DNA from: Phallusia mammillata
Lineage: Eukaryota > Chordata > Ascidiacea > Phlebobranchia > Ascidiidae
Assembly (NCBI GenBank): GCA_003260075.1
Contig: QLIY01000360.1
Coordinates: 62,001 to 126,000 of the forward strand
Direction: 5' to 3'
DNA length: 64,000 bases
Positions 48,601-55,049 of this stretch are shown here, piece after piece. Both the position numbers and the translations under genes were made by a program. The first letter of the stretch is position 1. Each line of letters opens with the position of its first letter. The notes beneath the pieces are model-generated. The model saw nothing but the letters and a program-made list of their open reading frames with translations, was not told the origin of the DNA and made no database searches.

Positions 48601-51600
48601 AGAAAAAAAGAAAAAAAATACGGACAAAAACAATATGTGTCCCCTTCAGGGAAAGGGACCCATAATTAGCGAATAGGATTTAAAGCTTTAATTTAGGGGC
48701 TGGCAACGATTGGCAATTTTTCATTGCTTGTCAAATATTTTTAGAATTCCTATTCAAAAAATTTTCAACAAAAAATTATTTAGTGTGTTATGATGTCATA
48801 GTTAAAAACAACCCTAAACATCCAAATCTCTGTGTGTTATGTTTTGTGGCACAAACTATTACACACAAAAATGTTGGCACATAAAATGATCGCCGTTTTG
48901 ACGTTACAAGTAAACACACAATTATAATCACAAAAGTACATAAATATAAGGTATATATTAGGGATGGGCCAAGCCGAGCCAGAACCCGAGTACTCGGTAC
49001 CGAGCATCGCTGTTTTCAATGCTTAGTGCTCGGCCGAGCAGTTGCACAAACTGACCCGAGCGCTAAATTGGCATATTCACGCCCTGCATATGTAACTAGT
49101 GTTCTAAACGGTGTCCATGAACAAAAACGAATGATTTTTCAAATGCACTAGATGGTGGAAAAACGCGCATTTTATTGGCATGTACAGCTTAATAAAACAC
49201 CGCCGGTGACGTAAGAGGCCTTGCAGAGCTAAAACGTAAAAAGAGGATTTTTTGTGACGTCATAATGCACCGAGCGTGCTCGGCCGAGCACCGAGCATTC
49301 AAGTGAGATGCTCGGTGCTCGACCAAACAGAACATTTGCAGTTTTGGCACATCCCTAGTATATATATAAACTAAATGATGCCTTTCTTAGATAAAGTTTA
49401 TTTGCCAGGAGAGTAACACTTATAAAAGTAAATAAGTTATAACTATCATGCGTTCAAAGCTAATCCTTATTAACCCACTAACCATGGAATCCAATTACTT
49501 CACCAGGAATTAGTAAGTAGCAACATCTTTTGCAGAAAATATGGCCGCATATTCGACAATGGTGTCGGCGTCTAAAGGTTGTAAAGTGATCTCCACATTC
49601 ATAGCATTCATGACAATGTTCATCGGGCATCCAGAACTGTCTGAGATTTCCTTCACTCGATGATGAAAAACTTGAACGTCCCTGTTGCTGCAAAACATAG
49701 CAGAATAAATAAAAAAGAGAAAATATCAGTTGGTTATAAAAGGGATACAAATTTGTTTGTTTTTTTGCCGTTACAAAGCTTTGTTAGCCTTTAATATCAG
49801 GAAATTTTTAACTTAGTTTAAATCGCATTGTTGGTGACTCATGTTTCATGTGAACAGATTTAAAGCTTCTATAAATCACAGCAAATGTTACTTTGATAAA
49901 ACCTGCTGATATTGCCAAGATATGTATGTACAGTACAAAACAGACTTACGTAAATACTAGTGATGCACTGAATTCGCTTCAAAAGTTGCTACATAATTTC
50001 GGCCAAATCTTAAATCCTCCTTGCATTAAATATATTCTGAAATTTCTGATTGATGTTTTTAACTTAGCCTTGTGTCATTATTGCAAGTCAACTGGTTTGT
50101 GGCACTCCAAAATCACTTTAACAATGCATAAGCTGTACTTAACTTCTAATATTTTTCAAACAATGTGGCTTGTACTTTTTAGACGCAACAATTAGTTAGT
50201 TCATATTATGTTATATTGGCGATATTTATAGTTTGGGTGAAAATTTCATACAATTAAAACAAATCAAAAAGTTTGGTTGCGGCTGAATTTTCAAAAAAAG
50301 TTTGGGTCGAAACATGGGAAAAGCATATATTTGGCCGAAATGTTTGGTTAACTGTAACTTCGGTGCATCACTAGTAAATACCTAATTTACTTTTGCAGTC
50401 TACTTCTTTTGGGTCACATTTTTTTACATAACTTCATAAAAACAGTTTTAAAGTGTGACATATTCCTAACAGCTAAATACTTGAAACAAAAAAACAAAAA
50501 TATTAGCGTAAAAGCATGCACAGATGGCAGGAACTTTAACAGGAAATTATGTTTTACAGGACATGAACACTGACATATTTTTGTAATAAATAAGTGAATT
50601 AGGATGTAGAAAGATCTACTTACCTTAACTTGACCGTTATTTCCGCTGATCATGCGCGGAATATCCCGAAACATCGTAGAAAAGTTTTTTAAACGTACTT
50701 CCACCTCGCTTCCCTGGAGGAACTCTCGTGTCTGAAAAGTTTTTAGAAAGTCATCAACATCGCTCAGAATTTGATTTTATTTACCGGCCAAAATATATTC
50801 AAAAAGAAACCAACGTAATATCCAAACTTGCAGGGTTTTCTACATACTACAGTAAACCTGTAGTAGATTCGGTTAATCCATTACTTAATTTGGCAAAAAC
50901 CTGAGGTACAAATGAATTGTAATGTGTAAGGCTTCAACTAATAGACATCATTTAATCCAATTCTTTGCCTAATCTGGACAATTTTTTTGGGCCAAATGAG
51001 TCCGAATTAACCGAGGTATGCATTGTTCTACTTATTTACTAAATCACAAACTATTTCCCATTTTTATCTGCAACAAAAAGCTTGGCAAATTGAAAAAAGG
51101 CAGTCTGTTCCACAAGTTTATTGCACCAACCCATGACAATTTTAATTTTTAAACCAAACAAAGAAATTTAATGCACAGCCATTTCGGAAAAGCATAGTTA
51201 AGCAGGCTCAAACAATATAATTATTTAGCTATTACTGCTGCAGTTCACAAGCCAATTCCATAAAATATATATATTGAGAAATCTCAGTAGCATGTAATTG
51301 GCACTCGTAGTTTTGTGTGCAAGCGTTGTTTTAAATTAGTCGGTTTTAAACATACACAACTTGGAACTAAAAACTGGTAAAAATAAAGGTTAGATAATCA
51401 GATGGCAATAATGCAGTTAAAAACATGAAAAAATGTTACTATTACTTTCAAAACATGTTTCTTTTTGCAAATTAGTTTCATAACGTTTATTACCAGTATA
51501 TACCTTGTAAACAGGTGTCAATTCAAGTGTACCAGGGCGCATTTTTGCCAGAATTTTATCTTTTGCTGGTCGAAAATCTTCACTGTTTAGCTGAAAAGTT

Positions 51601-52007
51601 GGATGACTTGATCCTGAATGTAAAATTTGAACATTAAGTACAGAAACATTTTTATATGTATGAAAACTGTTTATATATAACAGTAGCAGCAAAATGCATC
51701 GAAACCAAAAAATGCATTCTTTTACGAACAAACTAGTTGATCATTTACAATACACTACTTAACATATATATCTAAAACTGACAGAGAATGATGGCTTTTA
51801 AAGGGTAGGTATTGTACAACAGACCACAAGGGTACCTTAGCACATGTTAGTGTTACACAAACACATTGGCCAATTTCAAAAAGTTATGTATTCACAGTGT
51901 ACAACTATTTGATATTGGATATTCACAAATTAGCTGACATTTTCATGACTCGAAACTCGAAAATTTGTAAAAATTTTGTAAAAACTCGAAAAAATTGTAA
52001 AAACTCG

Positions 52008-52085
<78 letters not shown>

Positions 52086-54596
52086 AAAATCATTAACTTC
52101 TCAACAATGCAACAGAAGAAAACCATAAAACTATACAATATATGTAGTTGGGTTTTATGAAGGCAATCATCAATTAATGATGTTTAGTTTAAAGGATGTG
52201 AATTGGCAACTAACAGTGGGTGATTGCCTGCGACACATTAGGCAATTACATCACAGGTCAACAAACACAAAATGCATCAACATTTTACACCCCCCCCCCG
52301 ACTCGAAAATTTGTAAATAGTGCATTTTCTAAGATAAGATAACTATGACCTTTTATCAAAATTGCACAAGAAAATCATTAACTTCTCAACAATGCAACAG
52401 AAGAAAACCATAAAACTCTACAATATAATTATGTAGTTGGGTTTTATGAAGGCAATCATCAATTAATGATGTTTAGTTTAAAGGATGTGAATTGGCAACT
52501 AACACTTGGGTGATTGCCTGCGACACATTAGGCAATAACATCACAGGTCAACAAACACAAAATGCATCAACATTTTACTGCAGCATGGTCTGAAGAAAAT
52601 ACAATTCACTTTACAGAAAAAGGTACATGTGAGTCTTAAACAGTGGTTCCCAACCTTTTTGTAGTCACGGACCCCTTTAATAAATTTTATAGGTCTGCGA
52701 ACCCCCAACGTAATTTAGTCTTGTTATGTTTTTCGTTTCCTGCAATATATATACGTTATTATACTTTCGCTTATTTGATCGATCGTCACAGATCCTCAAT
52801 CTCAATAAAGTTCTGTACTGTAGCAGTTAATGCAACGAAGAGATAAATTTTCTGGCGTACAATACTTGAAACAAAACACAATAAGTTTTATTGTTAATGT
52901 GTGTTGTGATGCCACAATGGAGGTAACAATTACAAGGTTTCCTGACCCAAGGGTTTAATAAACGATTTGCACTCAGATACAGGATTGTAAAAATGGTTTG
53001 GGAACTTAAAAATATTGTATTGTTGTTAATGCTACTACAAATGTTTGCCTCCATGGTCCGCGAACCCCAGGTTGAGAACCACTGGTCTAAAATATCTTTG
53101 CATTATATGCACTGCACCTCGTAATACAGTTTTACACATTCTGATCATGAGAATTGACCAACACATTTTAATCTTGCATATCTTCCATAAAAACATGAAA
53201 AAAGTTGTTGAAAAAAAGTTGTTGAAAATTTGTCATGTGTACTTAAATATGTGGATATTTAGTGTGTCACTTTTTATGAAAAAAAAACTTTATTTAACAA
53301 TACATTTATTAACATTTGACCCCCCCCCCCAAAATATTGTATTGTTGTTAATGCTACTACAAATGTTTGCCTCCATGGTCCGCGAACCCCAGGTTGAGAA
53401 CCACTGGTCTAAAATATCTTTGCATTATATGCATCCCCCCCCCCGGTTACATTTTGCCATTTTTCTGGGACGTTTGACATGGAATGACCCCTTTGCATTA
53501 TATGCACTGCACCTCGTAATACAGTTTTACACATTCTGATCATGAGAATTGACCAACACATTTTAATCTTGCATATCTTCCATAAAAACATGAAAAAAGT
53601 TGTTGAAAAAAAGTTGTTGAAAATTTGTCATGTGTACTTAAATATTTGGATATTTAGTGTGTCACTTTTTACGAATAAAAAACTTTATTTAACAATACCT
53701 TTATTAACATTTGATTTGATAGTTTACAGTTTGTACAGATAGATAATGTTAATCACATGACCTATTTGTCAAACTTTTTAATGCAATAAACTAGATTATG
53801 CAAATAAGTAGATGCTTACAATTGAGTTTTATGATCTATTTCTATATGTCAATAAAAATTTTCATTTAATCTGTATGCAAAAGAAATTAACCAGTACAGC
53901 CAAAGTTTTTCCATTGCACAGTCAAAGTGTGGGGATCAACATATACATTTAGATCAGCGACGTGATAATATGCAGTCAAATTAAAAGTTTGAGTAATGCA
54001 TCTGCTTCTTATTTTTGCCACACAATCACATAGTCTACCTTTCTTAGGAGAAGTTGCTGGGGACTTTCCCCAGTTTGAAGACAGACTGGAGCTAGACGGT
54101 TGATCGTAAACTGTGTTTGACTCTTCAATGACATGTCTTGGAGAAACAGACTCATCTTTCTTCTCTAACAGTCAAAAAAAGCTTGTGTTATATACTTTTA
54201 CGAGATACTGTTCATTTAATTATGGAAATGGGAAGGTAACTTATGATTGGTAATTAAAAATTGTACACTAAACAGAAACAGAAAAAAAACCTTCAGAGCA
54301 GAAATTACATTCAAATATATTAACTGTTTGCCATTGCATCACAATTTGTCAGGTCTACTTACAGTTTCTCTTACGTAAAATAAATGGTTTGTGGTTTGTC
54401 ATTGTAGCTATATAAATGGTACATGCATTAAATCTGCTTGATCCCAGTTTAGAATTTGTAATCACTAAAAAATACCTTTCTTAAAACTAAATAGTCCCAA
54501 AACAGACTGAAGAATGGTTGATCTTGTCAAGGAATTTTCTTCCTTTAAAGGCTCGAAAAATGTGATGGTATCAGTCTCCACATTGATGTTAGGCAT
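10666..54596 (-). CDS. PIKFYVE: PIKfyve: FYVE-finger phosphatidylinositol-3-phosphate 5-kinase, complete coding region
   Basis: This lipid kinase makes PI(3,5)P2 on endolysosomes (Fab1 in yeast). 46 exons on the minus strand join without a phase error: 54476-54596, 54039-54164, 51504-51613, 50624-50731, 49483-49687, 47412-47524, 47063-47130, 45095-45200, 44356-44519, 43814-43961, 42212-42458, 40818-40959, 39952-40061, 38696-38816 (or allelic copy 37798-37918), 36992-37169, 36569-36736, 35724-35876, 34889-35055, 34069-34276, 32358-32505, 31121-31409, 29936-30086, 29399-29469, 28638-28782, 27466-27577, 26556-26856, 25755-26069, 24076-24249, 23163-23275, 22683-22845, 21995-22196, 21384-21655, 20812-20908, 19591-19725, 18682-18878, 18160-18248, 17619-17685, 17479-17524, 16453-16561, 15709-15961, 14962-15101, 13967-14173, 13001-13129, 12058-12279, 11091-11196, 10666-10874. 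With the 34-nt duplication in the 18682-18878 exon removed, the total is 7191 nt, about 2396 residues (human about 2098). The first exon continues open upstream of its ATG to an acceptor at 54626, so an extra 5' exon is possible. The 45095 exon could also begin at 45215. Confidence 0.96.
11500..11902 (-). mobile_element. hAT-like MITE fragment (TAGGGATG family)
   Basis: Reverse-oriented relative of 48959-49357. Shared blocks are TTTTTCCACCATCTAAC, GAATATGCAAATTAAATGC and the GCTCGG-rich end, finishing CGGCCCATCCCTG. It lies downstream of PIKfyve exon 12058-12279, and a G-run duplication falls inside it. Confidence 0.7.
13318..13631. mobile_element. pogo/Tigger-like MITE, diverged
   Basis: Ends with ATCCGGATTAACCGAATCCG and GGTTTAACCGCG; the 5' end (CTAACCGGACTCG) is diverged. 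It lies between PIKfyve exons 42 and 43. Confidence 0.6.
13765..13865 (+). mobile_element. SINE family A tail
   Basis: Contains GGTATAACACCTTCG, CTGACGCACTGTAAATTATG and GTGTGCCGTGATCGCTGG, matching body and tail of family A. A shorter tail fragment with GTGTCGTGGTCGCTGG is at 27340-27400. Confidence 0.6.
14285..14935. repeat. Minisatellite, about 29-30-bp units
   Basis: More than 20 imperfect units built on GAGTAAGTATTGAGTCCGAC followed by TCCCACTTC. It fills most of the PIKfyve intron between exons 41 and 42. Confidence 0.9.
15105..15431. repeat. Allelic-type duplication at a PIKfyve acceptor
   Basis: 15105-15262 repeats at 15274-15431 across G10 (15263-15272). The acceptor of exon 41 is at the left edge; the second copy reads taacag there. 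Confidence 0.9.
15565..15598. repeat. G34 homopolymer
   Basis: 34 consecutive G in the intron between PIKfyve exons 40 and 41, without the flanking duplicated sequence seen at the 9-11-G runs. Confidence 0.95.
16331..16561 (-). CDS. PIKFYVE: PIKfyve exon 39 in two allelic copies
   Basis: The full exon is 16453-16561 (SHLLASSSHTQVSPPF, then ASEHYLLPNC). A second copy lacking its acceptor lies at 16331-16433, separated by G11 at 16433-16443. Over the shared region the codon differences I can see (CCT/CCG, CCT/CCC, GAG/GAA, CCT/CCC) are all synonymous. The exon matches the human segment leading into EPSSIIAF, which is encoded by the next exon, 15709-15961. Only one copy fits the transcript. Confidence 0.9.
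16562..16975. repeat. Allelic-type duplication in a PIKfyve intron
   Basis: 16562-16760 repeats at 16772-16975 across G11 (16761-16771), with indels in the GACTCCGACTC-rich part. Confidence 0.85.
16680..17115. repeat. Degenerate GACTCCGACTC repeat
   Basis: Irregular units around CCGACTCCGACTCGACTAC and TTAAAGAAA. The core resembles the 14285-14935 minisatellite unit. Part is duplicated around G11 at 16761-16771. Confidence 0.65.
18682..18878 (-). CDS. PIKFYVE: PIKfyve exon 35, interrupted by a short duplication plus G10
   Basis: The exon encodes a basic Ser/Arg-rich linker (DRASRRGSRSINLYTLAPS, then IPIRKPPIVAAAKSNKD). Inside it, 24 bp are repeated (18800-18823 and 18834-18857) around a 10-G run. 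As written, the 34-nt insertion shifts the frame. Removing it gives 163 nt and the phase needed by the 18160-18248 exon. The acceptor end is also partly duplicated at 18999-19003 beyond another G-run. Confidence 0.88.
18871..19110. repeat. Allelic-type duplication over the exon 35 acceptor
   Basis: 18871-18982 repeats at 18999-19110 across G10 (18983-18992), so the acceptor of exon 18682-18878 appears twice. Confidence 0.88.
19931..20070. mobile_element. pogo/Tigger-like MITE, 3' truncated
   Basis: Starts CAGTGAACTTCGGTTAATCC next to TA, with the GATTAGTTCAAGCCTTACC interior; no 3' inverted end is found. It lies in the PIKfyve intron between exons 33 and 34. Confidence 0.65.
20248..20824. 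repeat. Allelic-type duplication, about 280 bp
   Basis: 20248-20532 repeats at 20544-20824 across G10. Substitutions and a small deletion near 20755 separate the copies. The donor of exon 20812-20908 is present in both. Confidence 0.9.
21110..21352. repeat. Minisatellite, about 40-bp units
   Basis: Five to six units of AATCGAATCCTCAAGATTCG followed by TTACCCACTTTACAAACACT, just downstream of PIKfyve exon 32. Each unit carries a small palindrome, GAATC..GATTC. Confidence 0.88.
21384..21655 (-). CDS. PIKFYVE: PIKfyve exon 32 with in-frame polyproline run
   Basis: The exon starts IGYEAM, then reads through 42 consecutive C (minus strand; 21596-21637) as 14 prolines, then continues SIHDMIISARTSHPLDQL and a helical segment rich in Glu/Gln. 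It replaces the variable linker of human PIKfyve between the cysteine-rich block and the SLCEVLQAW-like helix. The length is a multiple of three, so the frame is kept. A pure 42-nt homopolymer is unusual coding sequence and may be lengthened or created in assembly. Confidence 0.75.
21596..21637. repeat. G42 homopolymer (C42 on the coding strand)
   Basis: Lies within a PIKfyve exon and encodes 14 prolines in frame if real. No flanking duplication is visible. Confidence 0.95.
22683..26069 (-). CDS. PIKFYVE: PIKfyve exons 27-30: Cys/His-rich (CHK) region
   Basis: Exons 25755-26069, 24076-24249, 23163-23275 and 22683-22845 cover the conserved cysteine-rich block upstream of the kinase. Recognisable pieces are LDCLDPRNHQHIFVLFSR, WAVDIDFYHGNDITLGGFLE, RYCFRPSYHCPSPTC, FVHGTTCMNIVLKEL and STDAWSMSFAKFLELRL. 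The first exon has a weak acceptor (atcaag at about 26070) chosen because it keeps phase with the preceding exon. A second, truncated copy of the 23163-23275 exon end lies at 23049-23082 against a G-run and is not used. Confidence 0.92.
22974..23200. repeat. Allelic-type duplication over a PIKfyve exon end
   Basis: 22974-23082 repeats at 23094-23200 across G10, including 34 bp of exon 23163-23275 and its donor. Confidence 0.9.
23323..23474 (-). mobile_element. SINE family A, body and tail
   Basis: On the minus strand: CTAGCCTACGCCTTGCC, GGTATAACGCCC, GGCCTGGCGTACTATGATT, then a tail GTGTGCCGTGATCGCTGG and GCTTCAGGGCTGGTCCCAGC. It shows a tail that the 32664 copy lacks. Confidence 0.75.
23743..23905 (-). 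mobile_element. SINE family A, interrupted by G10
   Basis: Body and B-box (CGAATCCCACCGCAGGCTAG, minus strand) occupy 23743-23836; a tRNA-like head (AGCTCAGAGTGCGAGTCCCG) lies beyond G10 at 23837-23846. No allelic repeat flanks this run, so a short stretch may be missing or altered here. Confidence 0.65.
24423..24842. mobile_element. hAT-like MITE, 420 bp, same subfamily as 42703-43122
   Basis: Ends CAGTGGTTCCCAAAC and GTTTGGGAACCGCTG; flanks tcttacac and tcttaaac (one mismatch). It shares length and most of its interior with the copy at 42703-43122. It lies in the PIKfyve intron between exons 24076-24249 and 25755-26069. Confidence 0.9.
25043..25226. repeat. Allelic-type duplication with deletion
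   Basis: 25043-25138 repeats at 25149-25226 across G10; the second copy lacks a ~19-bp segment. Confidence 0.85.
27640..27930. repeat. Allelic-type duplication with a MITE presence/absence difference
   Basis: 27640-27726 and 27786-27921 match, differing by indels. Only the first continues into a hAT end, GGGATGTGCC. Confidence 0.8.
27727..27775 (+). mobile_element. hAT-like MITE 5' end, cut off by a G-run
   Basis: Begins TAGGGATGTGCCAAAAC and runs 49 bp, matching one end of the 48959 element, before G10. The companion allele at 27786-27930 has no element at the equivalent site. Confidence 0.7.
28020..28515. repeat. Minisatellite, about 22-bp units
   Basis: About 20 units alternating ATCTGGATTCGAAATC and ATCCGAATTAGAAATC joined by TTTTA. 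G10 at 28078-28087 interrupts it. It lies in the intron between PIKfyve exons 24 and 25. Confidence 0.9.
28813..28920 (-). mobile_element. SINE family A copy
   Basis: Minus-strand order: TCGTGGGTACGAACCCC (B-box-like), AGTGCAGGCTAGATTTTC, GGGAATGCTTTGGAGAGCC, GGGCCTGGCGTATTATGAT. It immediately precedes PIKfyve exon 24. Confidence 0.7.
29205..29292 (-). mobile_element. SINE-like fragment with tRNA B-box
   Basis: Minus strand CCTGTTGTGGGTTCGAATCC followed by CACCTGAGA. Only the B-box region is clear; the rest is diverged. Confidence 0.45.
30619..30728 (-). mobile_element. SINE family A, degraded
   Basis: Contains the minus-strand equivalents of CAGCCCTGGCATACTGTGAT, GGTATTTCGCC and the TCGTAGTTTTGAATCCC B-box remnant. 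Confidence 0.6.
31657..31872. mobile_element. hAT-like MITE with perfect target duplication
   Basis: 216 bp between CAGTGGTTCTCAAAC and GTTTGAGAACTACTG, flanked on both sides by ttttatag. The interior has GCGACGC motifs unlike the 420-bp subfamily, so it is a different subfamily sharing termini. Confidence 0.92.
32664..32822 (+). mobile_element. tRNA-derived SINE (family A), reference copy
   Basis: The head resembles a tRNA: A-box AGCTCAGTTGGTAGAACG and B-box GATCGAATCCC. A body follows (CTAGATTTTTTCTAG hairpin, CCTTGCCATATGGGAATGC, GGTATAACGCCTTCAGG). It is not a functional tRNA: the acceptor stem does not pair and the body runs straight on. It lies in the PIKfyve intron between exons 19 and 20. 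Confidence 0.85.
33170..33895 (+). repeat. Interspersed ~1-kb repeat, copy 1, containing the N gap
   Basis: The left part (AGAGTGGCTTTCTGATATAC through AAACAAAAACTAATGGG) and the right part (two ~156-bp tandem units with CAAAACGTGGGAACAAATC, an (A)nG tract, then GTGTCCCCTTCAGGGAAGG) appear in the same order as at 47665-48665, so the gap sits inside one element. Confidence 0.8.
33299..33532. other. Assembly gap, 234 N
   Basis: The gap lies in the PIKfyve intron between exons 34069-34276 and 32358-32505, inside a repeat. Exon phase is continuous across it, so no coding exon is missing. Confidence 0.98.
34069..37169 (-). CDS. PIKFYVE: PIKfyve exons 15-19: CCT/TCP1-like chaperonin domain
   Basis: Exons 36992-37169, 36569-36736, 35724-35876, 34889-35055 and 34069-34276 encode the domain through which PIKfyve binds its scaffold VAC14. 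Aligned landmarks include FLQQLLDSENLDRSWADII, CHYVHVKK, GVVFTKNVVHSGMK, GISLVINVKQ, ARSIDQLQ and LMYVEGCNASKGCTVVLRE. The segment between the Gln-rich turn and LMYVEGC is longer than in human (IKQNTTDSFKS present). The preceding exon pair is duplicated at 37035-38905. The following exon (32358-32505) begins ISYLMDQ, matching the end of this domain in human. Confidence 0.94.
35268..35458. mobile_element. hAT-like MITE (CAGGGGTGCACAA family)
   Basis: 191 bp between CAGGGGTGCACAA and TTGTGCACCCCTG, with flanking octamers acttacac and gcctacac (six of eight). Partial relatives occur at about 26305, 35660-35690 and 42050-42120. Confidence 0.82.
35959..36131. mobile_element. pogo/Tigger-like MITE, complete
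   Basis: 173 bp with inverted ends CAGCAAACCTCGGTTAATCC and the complement of GGTTTAACCGAGTTTACCG, flanked by TA dinucleotides. The interior repeats GATCCGGATTAACCG. Ends like CAGT..CCTCGGTTAATCCG and TA targets are typical of pogo-group Tc1/mariner elements. Confidence 0.85.
36167..36269. repeat. Foldback element with arms of about 33-40 bp
   Basis: The arms 36177-36209 and 36227-36259 are inverted copies over 33 bp with one mismatch (GCCAGCGAAGTAGAA core), with looser pairing out to GCTTTAC/GTAAAGC. The loop is 17 bp. It lies immediately beside the pogo-like MITE in a PIKfyve intron. Confidence 0.85.
37035..38905 (-). repeat. PIKFYVE: Largest allelic duplication: two PIKfyve exons present twice around C11
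   Basis: About 0.9-1.0 kb (37035-38024) recurs at 38036-38905 across C11 (38025-38035). Each block holds the exon beginning YLAWNGMYQAG (37798-37918; 38696-38816) and the start of the CCT exon (36992-37169; truncated at 38036-38167). The small exon enters in phase 1 and leaves in phase 2, so its two copies cannot be spliced to each other in frame. Substitutions and small indels separate the blocks. Confidence 0.85.
39100..39224 (+). mobile_element. SINE family A, 5'-truncated
   Basis: Starts at the B-box (GAGTCCGAATCC), then CTAGATTTTTCTAGCC, CCTTGCCATATGATGGTGC and GTCGTACTGTGATT, in the order of the 32664 copy. Confidence 0.8.
39332..40370. repeat. Two nested allelic-type duplications over PIKfyve exon 13
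   Basis: 39332-39641 repeats at 39652-39962 across C10; 39965-40163 repeats at 40175-40370 across C11. Exon 39952-40061 is intact; its 5' part is copied at 40175-40272 and its 3' end plus donor at about 39631-39641. Confidence 0.88.
40425..40561. repeat. Foldback element with 35-bp arms and 5-bp loop
   Basis: 40463-40497 and 40503-40537 pair over 35 bp with two mismatches around a TCGAG loop. A second inverted pair, TGTTTGTTGCCT and AGGCAACAAACA, brackets it. No coding capacity. Confidence 0.85.
41060..41470. mobile_element. Repeat related to the MITE at 618-912
   Basis: Shares CACTAATTTAAACTGT, TTGCTTGTTTTCAG and the stretch around CCACTATTACTCAAG with 618-912. Part is duplicated around C10 at 41254-41263. 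Termini are degraded. Confidence 0.6.
41143..41385. repeat. Allelic-type duplication around C10
   Basis: 41143-41253 repeats at 41264-41385 across C10 (41254-41263); the second copy has a small insertion (CCTACACG region). Confidence 0.88.
42703..43122. mobile_element. hAT-like MITE, 420 bp, second copy
   Basis: Ends CAGTGGTTCTCAAAC and GTTTGAGAACCGCTG; flanks ccttaggc and ctttaggc (one mismatch). Near-identical length to the 24423 copy and high similarity suggest fairly recent activity. Confidence 0.9.
43162..43252 (-). mobile_element. SINE family B copy
   Basis: Minus strand CAAGATGACCGAGTGGTTAT, GTGGGTTTTAATCC and CCTCCCTGAGCAAGACC: a family B head next to the MITE at 42703-43122. Confidence 0.65.
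43814..44519 (-). CDS. PIKFYVE: PIKfyve exons 9-10: DEP domain
   Basis: Exons 44356-44519 and 43814-43961 encode a DEP fold: EGLEFRDHRY, then GNELTDWLISNKEAATREQA, then QAFLDLNWIKSVVDD, continuing into the 42212-42458 exon (FHDAYCLFQ). The DEP domain sits between the FYVE and CCT-like domains in animal PIKfyve and is absent from yeast Fab1, which marks this as an animal-type enzyme. Of the possible donors near 43812, only the one after AGG keeps phase 0 with the next exon. Confidence 0.94.
45216..47062. other. PIKfyve intron 7, 1.8 kb
   Basis: AT-rich intron without coding potential. It contains the 5' end of a hAT-like MITE at about 46552 (CAGTGGTTCCCAACC) with no matching 3' end, probably a truncated copy. 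Nothing else stands out. Confidence 0.6.
47665..48665 (+). repeat. Interspersed ~1-kb repeat, copy 2
   Basis: Same start and end as copy 1, no gap. The core runs from ATGGGTCCCC to GGGACCCAT, a possible short inverted terminus, and contains ~160-bp tandem units with AATTCGGGGTCAAAC. A hAT-like end (GCAGTGGTTCTTAACC) at about 48062 looks like a later insertion; an N is at 48257. Confidence 0.75.
48959..49357. mobile_element. hAT-like MITE (TAGGGATG family), complete
   Basis: 399 bp between TAGGGATGGGCCAAG and TTTTGGCACATCCCTA, flanked on both sides by gtatatat. Interior GC-rich blocks (GCCGAGC repeats) surround an AT-rich core. Relatives lie at 1740-2165, 11500-11902 and, truncated, at 27727-27775. 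Confidence 0.92.
49483..49687 (-). CDS. PIKFYVE: PIKfyve exon 5: FYVE zinc finger
   Basis: This exon encodes the PI3P-binding FYVE finger that targets the kinase to endosomes. The WMPD start, the basic patch FRRRHHCRICG and the cysteine pairs CHECYEC and FCKRCC are visible. The last two zinc ligands (RSCTYCY) fall in the next exon, 47412-47524, so an intron splits the finger. A Ser-rich stretch (SSFSSSSEG) precedes it. All residues expected for zinc and PI3P binding are present. Confidence 0.97.
49958..50373. mobile_element. hAT-like MITE (TAGTGATGCA family), complete
   Basis: 416 bp between TAGTGATGCACTGAA and TTCGGTGCATCACTA, flanked on both sides by gtaaatac. It lies in the PIKfyve intron between exons 4 and 5. 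A short open frame inside has no transposase motif. Confidence 0.92.
50850..51025. mobile_element. pogo/Tigger-like MITE
   Basis: Starts TA|CAGTAAACCTG and ends GAATTAACCGAGGTATG, with the GATTCGGTTAATCC and TTTAATCC interior of this family. Confidence 0.7.
52010..52084. repeat. C75 homopolymer
   Basis: 75 consecutive C, preceded by short ACTCGAA repeats. The sequence after it is repeated beyond C10 at 52290-52299, and that second copy lacks the long run. Confidence 0.95.
52085..52577. repeat. Allelic-type duplication around C10, downstream of C75
   Basis: 52085-52289 repeats at about 52371-52577. Between C10 and the second copy, 52300-52370 is ordinary sequence (AGTGCATTTTCTAAGATAAG) that the first copy replaces with C75. 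Confidence 0.85.
52641..53084. mobile_element. hAT-like MITE (CAGTGGTTCCCAACC)
   Basis: 444 bp between CAGTGGTTCCCAACC and GGTTGAGAACCACTG; flanks gtcttaaa and gtctaaaa (one mismatch). Its 3' end is repeated at 53331-53434 in an allelic duplication. Confidence 0.88.
53007..53714. repeat. Interleaved duplications with two C runs
   Basis: 53007-53115 repeats at 53331-53434; 53100-53319 repeats at 53490-53714; C11 (53320-53330) and C10 (53435-53444) mark the joins, with a short unmatched piece at 53445-53489. Confidence 0.8.
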
Positions 54597-54625
54597 TTTT
54601 ACTATCTGGTCCAGTTGCTGAGGCA

Positions 54626-55049
54626 CTAGAATCCAATAGTTTGCACAAACATATTTCTAACAGGTCAGAGAGCAAATTTTATTCACATAAGGTGCAGACC
54701 TAAACACACTGGATTAAAAATACAAACAAGTTCTTTATTGCACACATTTTAACAATCCCTGCTAGTGCTGTATAACCATTACCAGAGTTCCTCTTAAGAA
54801 ATCTTTCAAAAATCTAGTCTCTTGTGGCAAGAAATAAATAACAATTTCTTGTGAGAAATTATGTCATGTATCACAAACAAAAAAGGTAATTGCAATACCT
54901 CTTATTACATGTAATTTTTTGTTTAAACTCGCCTCTAGAGTGCACTGGGCACATTACTTTTTTCTTTTCTCCTCAAACAGCCATTTTTAACGTGCATTGC
55001 AACTAAACTTTCACCTTTCACAGGCAGTAGTCATGCTTAGTTGCGTTAT

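Noticed and set aside
51897-52160. Polyproline/polyglycine open frames over the C75 run (and over C82 at 54997-55337)
   Set aside because: They exist only because a homopolymer contains no stops; no start context, homology or splicing support.
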